Made by a program: the position numbers and the translations under genes | Assembly (NCBI GenBank): GCA_022826515.1 | Contig: JAJDUT010000061.1 | Coordinates: forward strand, 11,659 to 75,658 | DNA from: Candidatus Latescibacterota bacterium | GTDB taxonomy: Bacteria; Latescibacterota; UBA2968; UBA8231 | DNA length: 64,000 bases | Direction: 5' to 3' | Shown here: piece after piece, positions 16,336-25,379 of the stretch | Layout: each line of letters starts with the position of its first letter | Position numbering within the stretch: position 1 is the first letter of the stretch | The notes under the pieces: model-generated | Told to the model about the DNA's origin: nothing | Seen by the model: only the letters and a program-made list of their open reading frames with translations | The model's database searches: none

Positions 16336-16845
16336 CTACGCGGCGCTCTCTTTTCTCAATCGCTTGAGCGCGCCGCGCATGAGTTGGCGCTTGAGTGGGC
16401 TGAGGTGGTCGATGAAGAGCTTGCCGTCGAGGTGGTCGATTTCGTGCTGGAGGGCGCGGGCGTAAAAGCCTTCGCCCTCAGTTTTGAAGGGCTGACCATC
16501 CAAACCAATGGCTTCAACTTCGACCCAAGCATAGCGCTTGACATCGCCGTACAGGTCGGGAAAGCTCAGACAACCCTCCTCGTCGATTTGCTCTCCCTCG
16601 TGGCCTGTGATCTTGGGATTGATTAAGACCACGGGTTGGTAGTTGGGCTGATGGGCAGTCAAATCGATGACGCAGACCCGCTTGAGGACGCCAATCTGCG
16701 GGGCGGCAAGCCCGACCCCCTCCGCGGCGCGCATGGAGTCGAAGAGGTCGGCGACAAGGGCGCGGATGGCGTCATCCACCTCTGCGACCTGGGCACACGT
16801 CTGGCGGAGGCACTGCGCCCCGAACAGCGCGATTTCGCGTTTCAT
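16336..16845 (-). CDS. def: Peptide deformylase
   Basis: A 169-residue metallo-enzyme that removes the formyl group from nascent N-terminal methionine. All three motifs are intact: GVGLAAPQIG (residues 43-52), EGCLSFP with metal ligand C92, and QHEIDHLDG with H134, catalytic E135 and H138. Its ATG overlaps the LarE-like stop in an ATGA, so it is the last gene of a three-gene minus-strand operon (ATP-grasp-like, LarE-like, def). The usual neighbour fmt is not in the window. Confidence 0.96.
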   Translation of the reverse strand: MKREIALFGAQCLRQTCAQVAEVDDAIRALVADLFDSMRAAEGVGLAAPQIGVLKRVCVIDLTAHQPNYQPVVLINPKITGHEGEQIDEEGCLSFPDLYGDVKRYAWVEVEAIGLDGQPFKTEGEGFYARALQHEIDHLDGKLFIDHLSPLKRQLMRGALKRLRKESAA

Positions 16846-17891
16846 GTGTCCAAGGGGTCTAATTCGAGGGCAATATAGCGCAGGCCCAAATCGGCGAACG
16901 CGGTCACTAATGCCGAGCGCAACGGAGCTTCAGCGAGGCGAGAGATGCCCGACACGGGCAAGCGCAGGACTAACATCTGGTCGCGCTGCTCGTACGCAGC
17001 AGGCAGCAGCGAATGGGCTGCGAGTAGCGGATTGACCCGCGCAAAGAGCGGCTCGTCGGTAGCGGAATCGGCGATGGAAAGCAGCGCCTCGTTCATGCTG
17101 CCAGAGCGGAAGCCGCACAGATCGACGGTAGTTTGCAGATAGCCAATTTCCCGCAAGTGCTCCATCAAAGATTGACGCGCATCCGAATCGCCCAGCAGGC
17201 GCGTCAAGTCTTCAGCCGGCAACTCAATGCGCGATAGCGTCTCGTGGTGGCGGGCGCGGACCTGGTCGAAGCCACAGACCTCGCGTAGATAGCGTTCAGC
17301 ATGGTCAATTTGGCGCAGACCCTCGGCGGTAACGGGCGTGCCGTAGGGAAAGCGCGACGAGAGGCAGGCCATGGCTGGACGGTCCCACACCGTCAGCCCC
17401 CAGCGCTTGGCTAGGGTGCGCACGTCGTCCTTGGTCAGGCCCGCCTCGGCTAAGGGCGCGTGTACGCCGCGCTCGCGGGCAGCTGCAGCCCCAGGGCGGA
17501 AATCGCCGATGTCGTCGGCGTTTTGGCCGTAGAGGATGTAATCGATATTGAGGCTGCGCGCTAGCTGCTCCATGTGGGTGAACAGCTCTTGCTTGCAGTA
17601 GTAGCAGCGGTTGGGCGCGTTTTTGGCGTAGTCGGGGTTGTCCAACTCGCGGGTCTTGACCACCTCGTGGCGGATGCCGAACTCGCGGGTAATCTCGGCG
17701 GCCTTCTCCAACTCGCCGGTGGCATAGCTCTCAGAGTCCGCGGTGACGCAGATGGTGCCCTCGCCCAAGACCCGCTGGGCTGCTACCGCCAGCGTAGCAC
17801 TATCGACCCCCCCCGAATAGCCGACCAACACCTGTCCCATAGGGCGCAGAATGTCTTCGAGGTGCGTTAGCTTTTCGTCTAGGGAAATCAT
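16842..17891 (-). CDS. larE: LarE-like ATP-dependent sacrificial sulfur transferase with a C-terminal extension
   Basis: A 349-residue PP-loop protein. SGGVDS (residues 26-31) is the pyrophosphatase loop; NRCYYCK (94-100) and RPAMACLSSRFPYG carry conserved cysteines, and the latter falls exactly at Cys176, the sacrificial sulfur donor of characterised LarE. GFRSGSMNEAL (260-270), where known LarE proteins end, is followed here by about 80 extra residues. The extra segment 305-345 resembles residues 216-260 (RIELPAEDLTRLL versus VLRLPVSGISRLA; LREIGYLQTTVDL versus FADLGLRYIALEL), suggesting an internal duplication. LarE makes the nickel-pincer cofactor together with LarB and LarC, neither of which is in the window. 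Six bases separate it from the ATP-grasp-like gene upstream; its stop overlaps def. Confidence 0.85.
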   Translation of the reverse strand: MISLDEKLTHLEDILRPMGQVLVGYSGGVDSATLAVAAQRVLGEGTICVTADSESYATGELEKAAEITREFGIRHEVVKTRELDNPDYAKNAPNRCYYCKQELFTHMEQLARSLNIDYILYGQNADDIGDFRPGAAAARERGVHAPLAEAGLTKDDVRTLAKRWGLTVWDRPAMACLSSRFPYGTPVTAEGLRQIDHAERYLREVCGFDQVRARHHETLSRIELPAEDLTRLLGDSDARQSLMEHLREIGYLQTTVDLCGFRSGSMNEALLSIADSATDEPLFARVNPLLAAHSLLPAAYEQRDQMLVLRLPVSGISRLAEAPLRSALVTAFADLGLRYIALELDPLDT

Positions 17892-17896
17892 GGTGC

Positions 17897-19345
17897 TTAG
17901 AAGGAGGATTTTTCCGCGGACGCAGCACAGGGCATGATCGCGGCGTCAACCATACCGTGCAGAATCTTCTTGTCGGCCGGGAACACTAGGGCTTGGATGC
18001 CGCACAGGCGCGGTTCATCGCCGATGACATAGTAATAAGGACGCAGCATCACCCGGCCCCGCATGGGCACGACCTCGTCTCGGTGGAAGTCGTAGTAGCG
18101 CACGGTGCGGCGGGCGGCCTTGTGGAATTCCTGCAAGATATAGGGCTGATGATCAAATCGGTCGAGCGCCTCTTGCACGCGCTCGGCCCACTCAGCTTCG
18201 GACAGGTCATGGCCGATGGACACGCCCTTGCTCTCATACGCTATGTTGGAAAAACCCGAGGGCTTGAGCACCAACTCGCGCTGCTTCTTAGTTAGGTGCT
18301 TCAACTGCTGCCAGTCGCCGACGGGCTGGCCGCCAATGTCGAAGCCGGGAATGATGGCGTGAGGCGGCAGCGGCCGCGCATCGACAATCCACGAGCGCGG
18401 GATCAGGCTGTCCAAGGCGGCAAAAGACTCCTTGCCCAAGGCGCGGCGCCAATAGGATTTGAGCGCGGGGTGGTGGTAAAACGCCAGCCAGAGCTTTTCT
18501 TCGAGATAGGCCTTCGGCGGCGGGGTCAGACACAGGGCGTTTTTCTTAGTGAAATAGGTAAAAAGCTCGGCCTTGGGGATGTTTTTGAGGTCGAACAGTT
18601 CAAAGAATCGATAGGCCGCGTCAATGCGCCAAGGGGCCGACTCGTCAGCGCCTTGGAGGAAGAGGCCATTTTCGTCAAAGCGGGCCTCGCGCGGGTGGGC
18701 ACTGCGGGCCGGTTTGCCAGCCGCCTGCAAGCGCTCGACCAGCCATTCCATTTCTCGGCGATAGGCCTCGGACTCGTCCGAGACAAAGAGGGCGAAATGC
18801 GGCTCATCCACCTTGGCAGCAGCGGCAATAGCTTCGTAGAATGGGTCGATCAGGCCGCGGGCACCGCCGATGATGTCGTAGCCAAGATCCGCATAGACCT
18901 CCGAGACTTGAGCGGTAAAGCCCATGCCGCCGGGGATGGCGTCCAACTCGACTAGCTTGAAGCCGTCCTCAGTCAGCAGCAGGTCCGGGCGGATGACCAA
19001 AGGCAACTGGGACTTGATGCGATTCCAGAGGCCCATTTCGCGCACGGCACTGGGCTTGCCCAAATCCAAGTACTCGTGAATCCAAGGCGGCTCAACGCCT
19101 TTGACGCTCTGGTGGTAGAGCTGGTTGCAGGCCCTGTAAAACTGATGTAGGACGCCGCCGAGTTGGTCTAGATAGCGGTGTTGCGCCGGCGAAAGCCAGA
19201 ACGGCTCCGGGGCAATGCGCCACGGCAGATTACTGTCCGGGTGTAAATGGGTGCGGTCGCCTTCAAAAAGGCCACCGGCGGGACAGTGGGCGTTGATGTG
19301 GAGACAGAGCGCTTTGAGATCGGATGCGGTACTCGGGAGGGACAT
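17897..19345 (-). CDS. ATP-grasp-like protein of unknown function
   Basis: A 482-residue soluble protein, family not firmly recognised. Features suggesting an ATP-grasp or pre-ATP-grasp enzyme are RPDLLLTEDGFKLVELDAIPGG (about 120-140), a Lys-Pro plus glycine-rich segment (LVLKPSGFSNIAYESKGVSIG, about 365-385), YILQEFHKAA and a late RVMLRPYYYV/CGIQAL region that could hold metal ligands. This layout recalls glutathionylspermidine-synthase-like and circularly permuted ATP-grasp ligases. It is the first gene of the operon with larE and def and lies divergent from an SDR gene. A peptide- or amide-forming role is a guess from fold only. Confidence 0.5.
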   Translation of the reverse strand: MSLPSTASDLKALCLHINAHCPAGGLFEGDRTHLHPDSNLPWRIAPEPFWLSPAQHRYLDQLGGVLHQFYRACNQLYHQSVKGVEPPWIHEYLDLGKPSAVREMGLWNRIKSQLPLVIRPDLLLTEDGFKLVELDAIPGGMGFTAQVSEVYADLGYDIIGGARGLIDPFYEAIAAAAKVDEPHFALFVSDESEAYRREMEWLVERLQAAGKPARSAHPREARFDENGLFLQGADESAPWRIDAAYRFFELFDLKNIPKAELFTYFTKKNALCLTPPPKAYLEEKLWLAFYHHPALKSYWRRALGKESFAALDSLIPRSWIVDARPLPPHAIIPGFDIGGQPVGDWQQLKHLTKKQRELVLKPSGFSNIAYESKGVSIGHDLSEAEWAERVQEALDRFDHQPYILQEFHKAARRTVRYYDFHRDEVVPMRGRVMLRPYYYVIGDEPRLCGIQALVFPADKKILHGMVDAAIMPCAASAEKSSF

Positions 19346-19473
19346 CGAATAGGCTCTCTAAAATATGTATGCACACCAATTTAGGATAAATAGTATGCTA
19401 GGTCAACGCCGCTTGGCTTTTGGCAAGACCAAACCCGCACCGCATATTTGCTCGGGCCACAAAGGAGCAAGAT

Positions 19474-20304
19474 ATGGAGCTGATAGGCAGGCGTTGCCTA
19501 GTAACCGGCGGCGGGCGCGGCATTGGCCGGGCCATTGCCTCGGCCTTGGCGCGGGAAGGGGCGCACGTGGCGATTTTGGCCCGCACCGGATCAGAGCTGG
19601 ACGAGACAGCCGCGCTTTTGTCAGACCAAGGCCAAGCGGCGTTAAAACTACAGGCGGATGTGGGGCGGCGCGAGGAAGTGGATTCGGCTATCGAGCGCGT
19701 GCTCGCCGCTTGGGGCGGAGTCGATGTGCTGGTCAACAACGCGGGAATTCAGGGGCCTATCGGGCGAGTGGAAGAGGTCGATCCAGACGCTTGGATGCAG
19801 GTGGTACAGGTCAATCTCGGCGGCTGTTTCTATTGCACTCGCAAGGTCTTGCCGGCCATGATCGCCCAGCACTACGGCAAAATCATCAACCTCTCGGGCG
19901 GCGGTGCAGTGGGACCGCGGCCCTTCTTTAGCGCGTATAGCGCCTCCAAGGCCGCAGTCGTGCGCTTTAGCGAGAACTTGGCCGGAGAAGTGGCTGAGCA
20001 CGGCATTGACGTCAACGCCATTGCCCCCGGAGCGGTCAACACGCGGATGCTCGACCAACGGCTAGCGACCGGCGCGGCCGTGAGTCCCCAGGAACGGGAG
20101 CAGGATCAGCGCCTACTGCGCGAGGGCGACGCTACGGGCAAGCGAGCGGCCGCGCTGGCAGTCTATCTGGCTTCGGCGCGCTCAGATGGGCTGACGGGGC
20201 GACTGCTGTCAGCGGTTTGGGATCCGTGGGAAACCTTCGATGTCGAGGCGATTATGGCCACGGAGGCCTTTGCCGTGCGGCGCGTCCAACAGCAGGAGGA
20301 CTGA
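19474..20304 (+). CDS. SDR-family oxidoreductase
   Basis: A 276-residue short-chain dehydrogenase. NAD(P) motif TGGGRGIG (11-18), NNAG (88-91), catalytic S141, Y155 and K159 (SAYSASK) are intact, followed by NAIAPGAVNTRM. The ATG at 19474 is preceded by AAAGGAG at seven bases; an in-frame start at 19420 lacks a ribosome site. The C terminus carries about 40 extra residues beyond the usual SDR end, including GLTGRLLSAVWDPWETF. Its stop is immediately followed by the GTG of the Gfo/Idh/MocA gene, so the two form an operon probably oxidising or reducing a sugar or polyol (inference). Confidence 0.9.
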   Translation: MELIGRRCLVTGGGRGIGRAIASALAREGAHVAILARTGSELDETAALLSDQGQAALKLQADVGRREEVDSAIERVLAAWGGVDVLVNNAGIQGPIGRVEEVDPDAWMQVVQVNLGGCFYCTRKVLPAMIAQHYGKIINLSGGGAVGPRPFFSAYSASKAAVVRFSENLAGEVAEHGIDVNAIAPGAVNTRMLDQRLATGAAVSPQEREQDQRLLREGDATGKRAAALAVYLASARSDGLTGRLLSAVWDPWETFDVEAIMATEAFAVRRVQQQED

Positions 20305-21324
20305 GTGTACAAAGTGGGGATCGTCGGAGCGGGTCGCATGGGGCGGCGGCGGGCGGCCACGGCCCATGTCCATCCTGAGTCCGCAGTAACCCTGATCTAC
20401 GACGAGCACGCGCCCGCCGCGGCCGAATTGGCCGCCGAATGCGGGGCCGCAGTGGCGGCTTCGTGGGAGGAGCTAATCGCGGCCGATCTCGACATCGCGG
20501 TGGTCGCGACGACGCACGACGCATTGGCCCCCATCAGCACCACCGCCCTCTTGGCCGGCAAACACGTCTTGTGCGAAAAGCCGCTGGGGCGCAATCCCCA
20601 AGAGGCCCGGCAGGCCGTCGCCGCAGCCGAGCAAAGCGGGCGCGTGCTCAAGGTCGGCTACAACCACCGCTATCATCCCGCTATCCAAAAGCTGCACGAG
20701 GTTTGCACGGCGGGCGAGATCGGCCCGCTACTGAGCATCCGGGCGCGCTATGGCCACGGCGGGCGGCCCGGTTATGAACGAGAGTGGCGGACCAATCCCA
20801 AGAAGGCGGGCGGCGGCGAGCTTTTAGACCAGGGAGCGCATCTAATCGACTTGGCCAAATGGCTCTTGGGGGACTTTGCCGAAGTCACAGGCTATGTCGA
20901 GACCCACTTCTGGGACTCGCCCGTGGAAGACAACGCCTACGGTCTCTTTCGCACGGCCACTGGACAGATCGCCTCGCTGCACGCGAGTTGGACGCAATGG
21001 AAAAACCTCTTCAGCTTTGAGGTTTTCGGGCGCGATGGCTACGTCTGCGCCGAGGGCTTGGGGGGAGCTTATGGGCCGGAACGAGCCGTCGTGGGGCGGC
21101 GCAATCCTCAAGGCGGCGCGCCGGACAGCGAGCGCTTTGACTATTCGGGCGAGGATCGCTCGTGGGAGCTGGAGTGGGCCGATTTTTTGCGCGGCCTAGC
21201 CGGCGCGGGAATCCCTTATTCGCTTGGCCGGGAGGCTTTGGAGACTATCGAGTGGATCTACCGCCTCTACCGGGCTGCGGCCGAAAGGCGCTCGGTGCGG
21301 CGGGAAGAATCTCTAAACATGTAA
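20305..21324 (+). CDS. Gfo/Idh/MocA-family oxidoreductase
   Basis: A 339-residue NAD(P)-dependent sugar or inositol dehydrogenase-like protein. The Rossmann start VGIVGAGRMGRR (4-15), the ATTHDAL segment, the hallmark EKPLGRNPQEA with catalytic Lys, and the C-terminal GFO_IDH_MocA alpha/beta domain with GGGELLDQGAHLIDLAKWLLG are present. GTG start directly after the SDR stop, with CAGGAGGA ahead as ribosome site. Substrate not identifiable. Followed by an AT-rich, gene-free 237-bp spacer. Confidence 0.92.
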   Translation: MYKVGIVGAGRMGRRRAATAHVHPESAVTLIYDEHAPAAAELAAECGAAVAASWEELIAADLDIAVVATTHDALAPISTTALLAGKHVLCEKPLGRNPQEARQAVAAAEQSGRVLKVGYNHRYHPAIQKLHEVCTAGEIGPLLSIRARYGHGGRPGYEREWRTNPKKAGGGELLDQGAHLIDLAKWLLGDFAEVTGYVETHFWDSPVEDNAYGLFRTATGQIASLHASWTQWKNLFSFEVFGRDGYVCAEGLGGAYGPERAVVGRRNPQGGAPDSERFDYSGEDRSWELEWADFLRGLAGAGIPYSLGREALETIEWIYRLYRAAAERRSVRREESLNM

Positions 21325-21561
21325 AAAAAAAAGAGTTACGAATAGTATAGCCGCCATGCCATTAGGTGCTGCGGTTATTTTTTTGTCGCGCGCGTTATTT
21401 TTTTGAAAATTTTGCGCGAAAATTTCTTACCATTATAGATAGCTAGACGGTAAACACTACTCTTTTGTCTATAGAAAGGAAGGAACGCTTTTAGACGAAG
21501 TTAAGCACCTCAATTCTTTATTTGTCGCATTTCATATACCCTTAACCCCGCAGGAAGTGCT

Positions 21562-21813
21562 ATGAGAACAGATCAGGATATTGCCCAAGTGGAACGCATT
21601 GCGATGGCTTATCGACGCCTTGCTAACGCTATGATTCTCAGTACTTTACGCGAAATATCCAAGATGGATGAGGTCGTGGTAACCCCAGATGGCACCCCGG
21701 AGATGGCCTTTGTCGAAAGCTCTAGGATTGATCCTTGGTGCGAGCTGGCTGGCCTCGAACCCGAAGTCGTGCGCAAGGCCGCTAAACGACTGATAGAGGA
21801 ACGACCTTTTTAG
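21562..21813 (+). CDS. Small conserved-looking protein of unknown function
   Basis: An 83-residue, mostly helical protein not recognised. The ATG follows CAGGAAG at a good distance. The N-terminal half (QVERIAMAYRRLANAMILST) is a predicted amphipathic helix, and the C-terminal part (WCELAGLEPEVVRKAAKRLI) looks like a helix-turn-helix-type or small-adaptor motif. Upstream is an AT-rich region with runs of T and a possible promoter (TTGCGC, 16 bp, TATAGA near 21413-21440). Followed by a strong terminator hairpin, consistent with its own transcription unit. Confidence 0.55.
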   Translation: MRTDQDIAQVERIAMAYRRLANAMILSTLREISKMDEVVVTPDGTPEMAFVESSRIDPWCELAGLEPEVVRKAAKRLIEERPF

Positions 21814-21838
21814 CACCGCACAGCACAACCCAAAAAAG

Positions 21839-21873
21839 AAAGCTCCGGAAGTGTTCCTTCCGGAGCTTTTTTG
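21839..21873. terminator. Bidirectional Rho-independent terminator
   Basis: AAGCTCCGGAA pairs with TTCCGGAGCTT across a 7-nt loop and is followed by a T run on the + strand; on the minus strand A-rich sequence on the left gives a T run as well (TTTTTTG). It separates the convergent 83-residue gene and the LysM amidase gene. Confidence 0.88.
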
Positions 21874-21876
21874 CGT

Positions 21877-23880
21877 TTAGTAGCCAGCGCGGAGCGTGGC
21901 GCGCGCGGCGTGGTCGAGGAGGCCGCGCACCACTTTTTCGGCATCGCGGTGGCGTAGATCCTCAAAGCGCAAGGCCCAGACGTGGTCCCGGTACGCCATG
22001 TTGCGTATTTCGATGAGGACCTTGACATCAGCGGGGTTGTTGCGCAAGACCCCTAGGTTCTGCCCGCGGAAGCGAGCACCAGCCCCTAAGGCCGGCAGCA
22101 GGGAGCGAGCGAACTGGCGCGAGACGCGATCTACGCGCCCACTCTTGCTGTTTTTGTAGTATAGAACCAGCGGCGCTTCTGGGGCCTTCGGTTCAACATC
22201 AGCGTGGAAGGAGAGAAATATCCGCCGTCCCTTTGGAGCTTTGGCAAAGGCCTGGCGGGCAATGCGTACGCGGGTCGAAAGATTGCTGCCGCGTGGCCAA
22301 GCGCTGAGCTTGTTGGTCTGGTTGTAAGCGGCCGAGTTGTACACTTCGTTCTTTTCGTGGACAAAGGTCTGAGTCGGCGGCTCGCTTTGACGGATTAGGT
22401 GGTTGGGGCTGAGTAAGGTCATGGTGACTTGGGCCCCGTGCAAGCGCGTCAAAACATAGACCCGCAGCGCAATGTCGAAGACGTACTCGTCCTCTACTAC
22501 ATAGAGCTTATTGCCGTTGCCGTCGCGAGCAGAAACTAATGCGCCCGGGTCCAACCCGCCGTGCCCCGGGTCGAGGACGATGTGCCAGCCTTCTAATCGA
22601 GAACTCAAGCGCCCCATGTTCCCGACCTTGCGCTCGAATTCCCGCCACAGACGCGCTGCTTGGCGATACGTCTGGCGCGGCGAGCTTGGATGGCCTTCGT
22701 AAGATTTCTTGTTCGGCTGGCGCGTTTTGCGAGGCCGTGAGAAGTAGTACGGACCGTTGCCGAGGGCGATTTTCGGCATGTCAGCGCGGTGGATTTGCAG
22801 GTCGTCCCAATTGATCTCAGACAATTCCACCCAGCGCATCGGGCGCACCTTGAGCCGGTCCCCTGGGTGAATGACGGCGTTCTTCTTCAGTTTGTTGATG
22901 CGGGTGATCTCAGCCACGCTCATCTGGTGTAGCCGAGCGATCTGTCCTAGGTAATCGCCCCGCTGCACCACGTACGTGGCCAGTCGCGGGCCGGCCGACG
23001 CGGTACTCGGTTCGAGCTTCCCGTCTGGGTAGAGCTTGAGCTCTTGGCCTGGGTAGATGCGGTTTGACCGGAGGCCGTTGAGTATCTTGAGGCGATAGAC
23101 GCTGACTCCGTACGCGCGGGCAATCTCCCACAGCGCGTCCCCGCGCTCCACGATGTGTACCGTGCTCGCCGCATCTTTGAGGCGGAGCTTCTGGCCGATG
23201 AGAATCCGGTCGCCGACAAGGGCGTTGAGGCTCTGCAACTGGCTGACCGAGACTCGGTAGCGCCGGGCAATCTCGGTCAGAGTTTCGCCCTCTTTCACCA
23301 CGTGGACAGCTTCCTCTAACCGCGAAGCGCGCAGGCGGAGCTTTTGCCCGGGCCGGATGAGGTCGCTTTTGAGCTTGTTGAGCTGGCGCAAAAAACCCAA
23401 ACCCACGTCAAATCGCAGGGCGATTTTCGAGAGCGTGTCGCCGCGGCGAACCGTGTATTCGCGCGGCTCTTCGTCGTGATCGTCGGCTGAGGCACTCCGA
23501 GCGGGCGCGGCCGATTTCAGGCGGAGCTTTTGCCCGACGTGGATGACATCCCCGTCGAGGCGGTTGATCGCCTTGAGTTTATAGACCGGGATGGCGAACT
23601 GTCGGGCGATTTTCGAGAGGGTGTCACCGCGCCGGACGCGATACCAATCGCCGCTTCGCGCTGGCGACCCAACTTTGAGTTTCTGGCCAGCGTATATTCT
23701 ACTGCTGCGGAGCTTGTTCCAGCGCTTGATTTGCTTCTGCGAGACTCGATAGCGTGCGGCAATCTCAGACAGAGTATCCCCTCGTTTGACCACATGGACA
23801 CTTGGACTTCTGCGCTCGGCGGCGTCCAGTGCAAAAGCACACAGGAGCAGCGCCACTAGGATGTAAACCGGGCGCGACAT
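21877..23880 (-). CDS. Secreted N-acetylmuramoyl-L-alanine amidase with six LysM repeats
   Basis: A 667-residue exported cell-wall hydrolase. A signal peptide (VYILVALLLCAFALDAA) is followed by six LysM modules between about residues 28 and 345, each with the pattern V-x-R-G-D-T-L-x-x-I-A-R...G-Q-K-L. A linker leads to an Amidase_3 catalytic domain (about 440-660) with zinc ligands in DPGHGG, VEDEY and SFHADVE, and a catalytic Glu in VLIEIRNM. The domain trims the peptide stem off muramic acid during growth or division; LysM anchors it to peptidoglycan. Six LysM modules is more than in most AmiC-like enzymes. Downstream terminator at 21839-21873 is shared. Confidence 0.9.
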   Translation of the reverse strand: MSRPVYILVALLLCAFALDAAERRSPSVHVVKRGDTLSEIAARYRVSQKQIKRWNKLRSSRIYAGQKLKVGSPARSGDWYRVRRGDTLSKIARQFAIPVYKLKAINRLDGDVIHVGQKLRLKSAAPARSASADDHDEEPREYTVRRGDTLSKIALRFDVGLGFLRQLNKLKSDLIRPGQKLRLRASRLEEAVHVVKEGETLTEIARRYRVSVSQLQSLNALVGDRILIGQKLRLKDAASTVHIVERGDALWEIARAYGVSVYRLKILNGLRSNRIYPGQELKLYPDGKLEPSTASAGPRLATYVVQRGDYLGQIARLHQMSVAEITRINKLKKNAVIHPGDRLKVRPMRWVELSEINWDDLQIHRADMPKIALGNGPYYFSRPRKTRQPNKKSYEGHPSSPRQTYRQAARLWREFERKVGNMGRLSSRLEGWHIVLDPGHGGLDPGALVSARDGNGNKLYVVEDEYVFDIALRVYVLTRLHGAQVTMTLLSPNHLIRQSEPPTQTFVHEKNEVYNSAAYNQTNKLSAWPRGSNLSTRVRIARQAFAKAPKGRRIFLSFHADVEPKAPEAPLVLYYKNSKSGRVDRVSRQFARSLLPALGAGARFRGQNLGVLRNNPADVKVLIEIRNMAYRDHVWALRFEDLRHRDAEKVVRGLLDHAARATLRAGY

Positions 23881-23996
23881 AGACTAATAGTTGGAATTGG
23901 ACAACAGGGGAAGGGGTTTTGCAAGTATAAGGTTATTAAGGATATTGCGCAAAGACTACTTGCTGGCCACAGAGGGGCAACCTATACTTCGCCTCC

Positions 23997-25379
23997 ATGA
24001 ATGAAGCTAAGCTGCCCTCAGTAGATCAGATACTCAAGCAAGTCGCCGACCTCTTGCAAGAGTACGACCGCGCCTATGTCGTCGAGCTGGTGCGCCGCGG
24101 CATTGCGGATGTGCGTCGCCAAGTGCGGGCAGGCACTGTAGATGAGGAGCGGGCACCCCTATATATGCGGATCGAGCAGGCCGTACGCCACTGTATCGAA
24201 CAAGAGGCTAAACCTCGGCTGCACCGCGTCGTCAACGCCACCGGCGTGGTGCTGCACACCGGCTTGGGCCGAGCCCCGCTGCCCCAAGCGGCCCAAGCGG
24301 CCGTCGCGCGGGTGGCCACCGGCTATTGCAACCTCGAATTTGAACTGGAGTCGGGCAAACGCGGCGAGCGCGTCGCGCACGTCGAGGCCCTTATATGCTC
24401 GGCGACCGCGGCGGAAGCTGCGGCCGTGGTCAACAACAACGCCGCGGCCGTGCTCCTGCTGCTCGACACCTTGGCGCGGGGGCGGGAAGTAGTGGTCTCG
24501 CGGGGGCAACAAGTCGAAATCGGCGGCTCATTCCGCCTGCCCGAAATCATCGCGGCCAGCGGAGCCAAACTGCGCGAGGTCGGCACGACCAACCGCACGC
24601 ACTTGCGCGACTACGAGCGCGCCGTCGGCCCGGAAACCGGCGCTATTCTAGTGGTGCATCCGAGCAATTACAGGGTACAGGGCTTTACCGCCGAGGTGGA
24701 CCTAAAGGACTTGGCCGCTCTAAGCCAGCGTGCAGAAGTGCCGCTGGTCCACGACTTAGGGAGCGGTGCCTTGGTCGATCTGGAGCAGTGGGGGCTACCG
24801 CCCGAGCCGGTGGTCTCCGCCAGCCTCAAGGCCGGAGCGGCCGCGGTCAGCTTTAGCGGCGACAAAGTGCTGGGCGGCCCGCAAGCCGGTATCATCGCCG
24901 GCCAACGCCTATACGTAGAGCAAGTGCGCCAAAATCCGCTCATGCGCGCCCTGCGCTGCGACAAGCTGATCTACGCCGCGCTCGAAGCGGTGTTGTCGCT
25001 CTATCACCTACCGCCGAACAAGCTAACGCAGACCCTGCCAGCGCTGGCTATGCTGCGGGCGCCGGTCGAGACGTTAGAGGAGCGTGCCCAGAGGCTGCTG
25101 TCCCTTTTGCCCGAGGAGGTCGGCCGCGCCCTGCGCCTCAAAGTGGTCGAATCGCTAGCGCAAGCAGGCAGCGGGTCTTTGCCTCTAGCCGAGATTCCCA
25201 GTCGGGCCGTGGCCCTCCAGCCAAGCGCGGTCCAGGTCGAGCAGCTAAGTCGCCAGCTCAGGCGGCAGGGCGTAGTCGGTCGCATCACCCGCGAGCGGCT
25301 CCTGCTCGACATGCGCACCGTGCGCGACGACGAGGTGGAATGGATCGCCCAAGCATTGTTGCACGTTACCGCGCAGTAA
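23997..25379 (+). CDS. selA: L-seryl-tRNA(Sec) selenium transferase
   Basis: A 460-residue PLP enzyme that converts Ser-tRNA(Sec) to Sec-tRNA(Sec) with selenophosphate. RVVNATGVVLHTGLGRAPL (77-95) and VVNNNAAAVLL are SelA signatures; the PLP lysine is K290 in FSGDKVLGGPQAG (K295 in E. coli). Length and ends match the family. Implies that the organism makes selenoproteins, though selB, selC and selD are not in this window. The last 40 bases overlap the start of a lipoprotein gene. Confidence 0.95.
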   Translation: MNEAKLPSVDQILKQVADLLQEYDRAYVVELVRRGIADVRRQVRAGTVDEERAPLYMRIEQAVRHCIEQEAKPRLHRVVNATGVVLHTGLGRAPLPQAAQAAVARVATGYCNLEFELESGKRGERVAHVEALICSATAAEAAAVVNNNAAAVLLLLDTLARGREVVVSRGQQVEIGGSFRLPEIIAASGAKLREVGTTNRTHLRDYERAVGPETGAILVVHPSNYRVQGFTAEVDLKDLAALSQRAEVPLVHDLGSGALVDLEQWGLPPEPVVSASLKAGAAAVSFSGDKVLGGPQAGIIAGQRLYVEQVRQNPLMRALRCDKLIYAALEAVLSLYHLPPNKLTQTLPALAMLRAPVETLEERAQRLLSLLPEEVGRALRLKVVESLAQAGSGSLPLAEIPSRAVALQPSAVQVEQLSRQLRRQGVVGRITRERLLLDMRTVRDDEVEWIAQALLHVTAQ

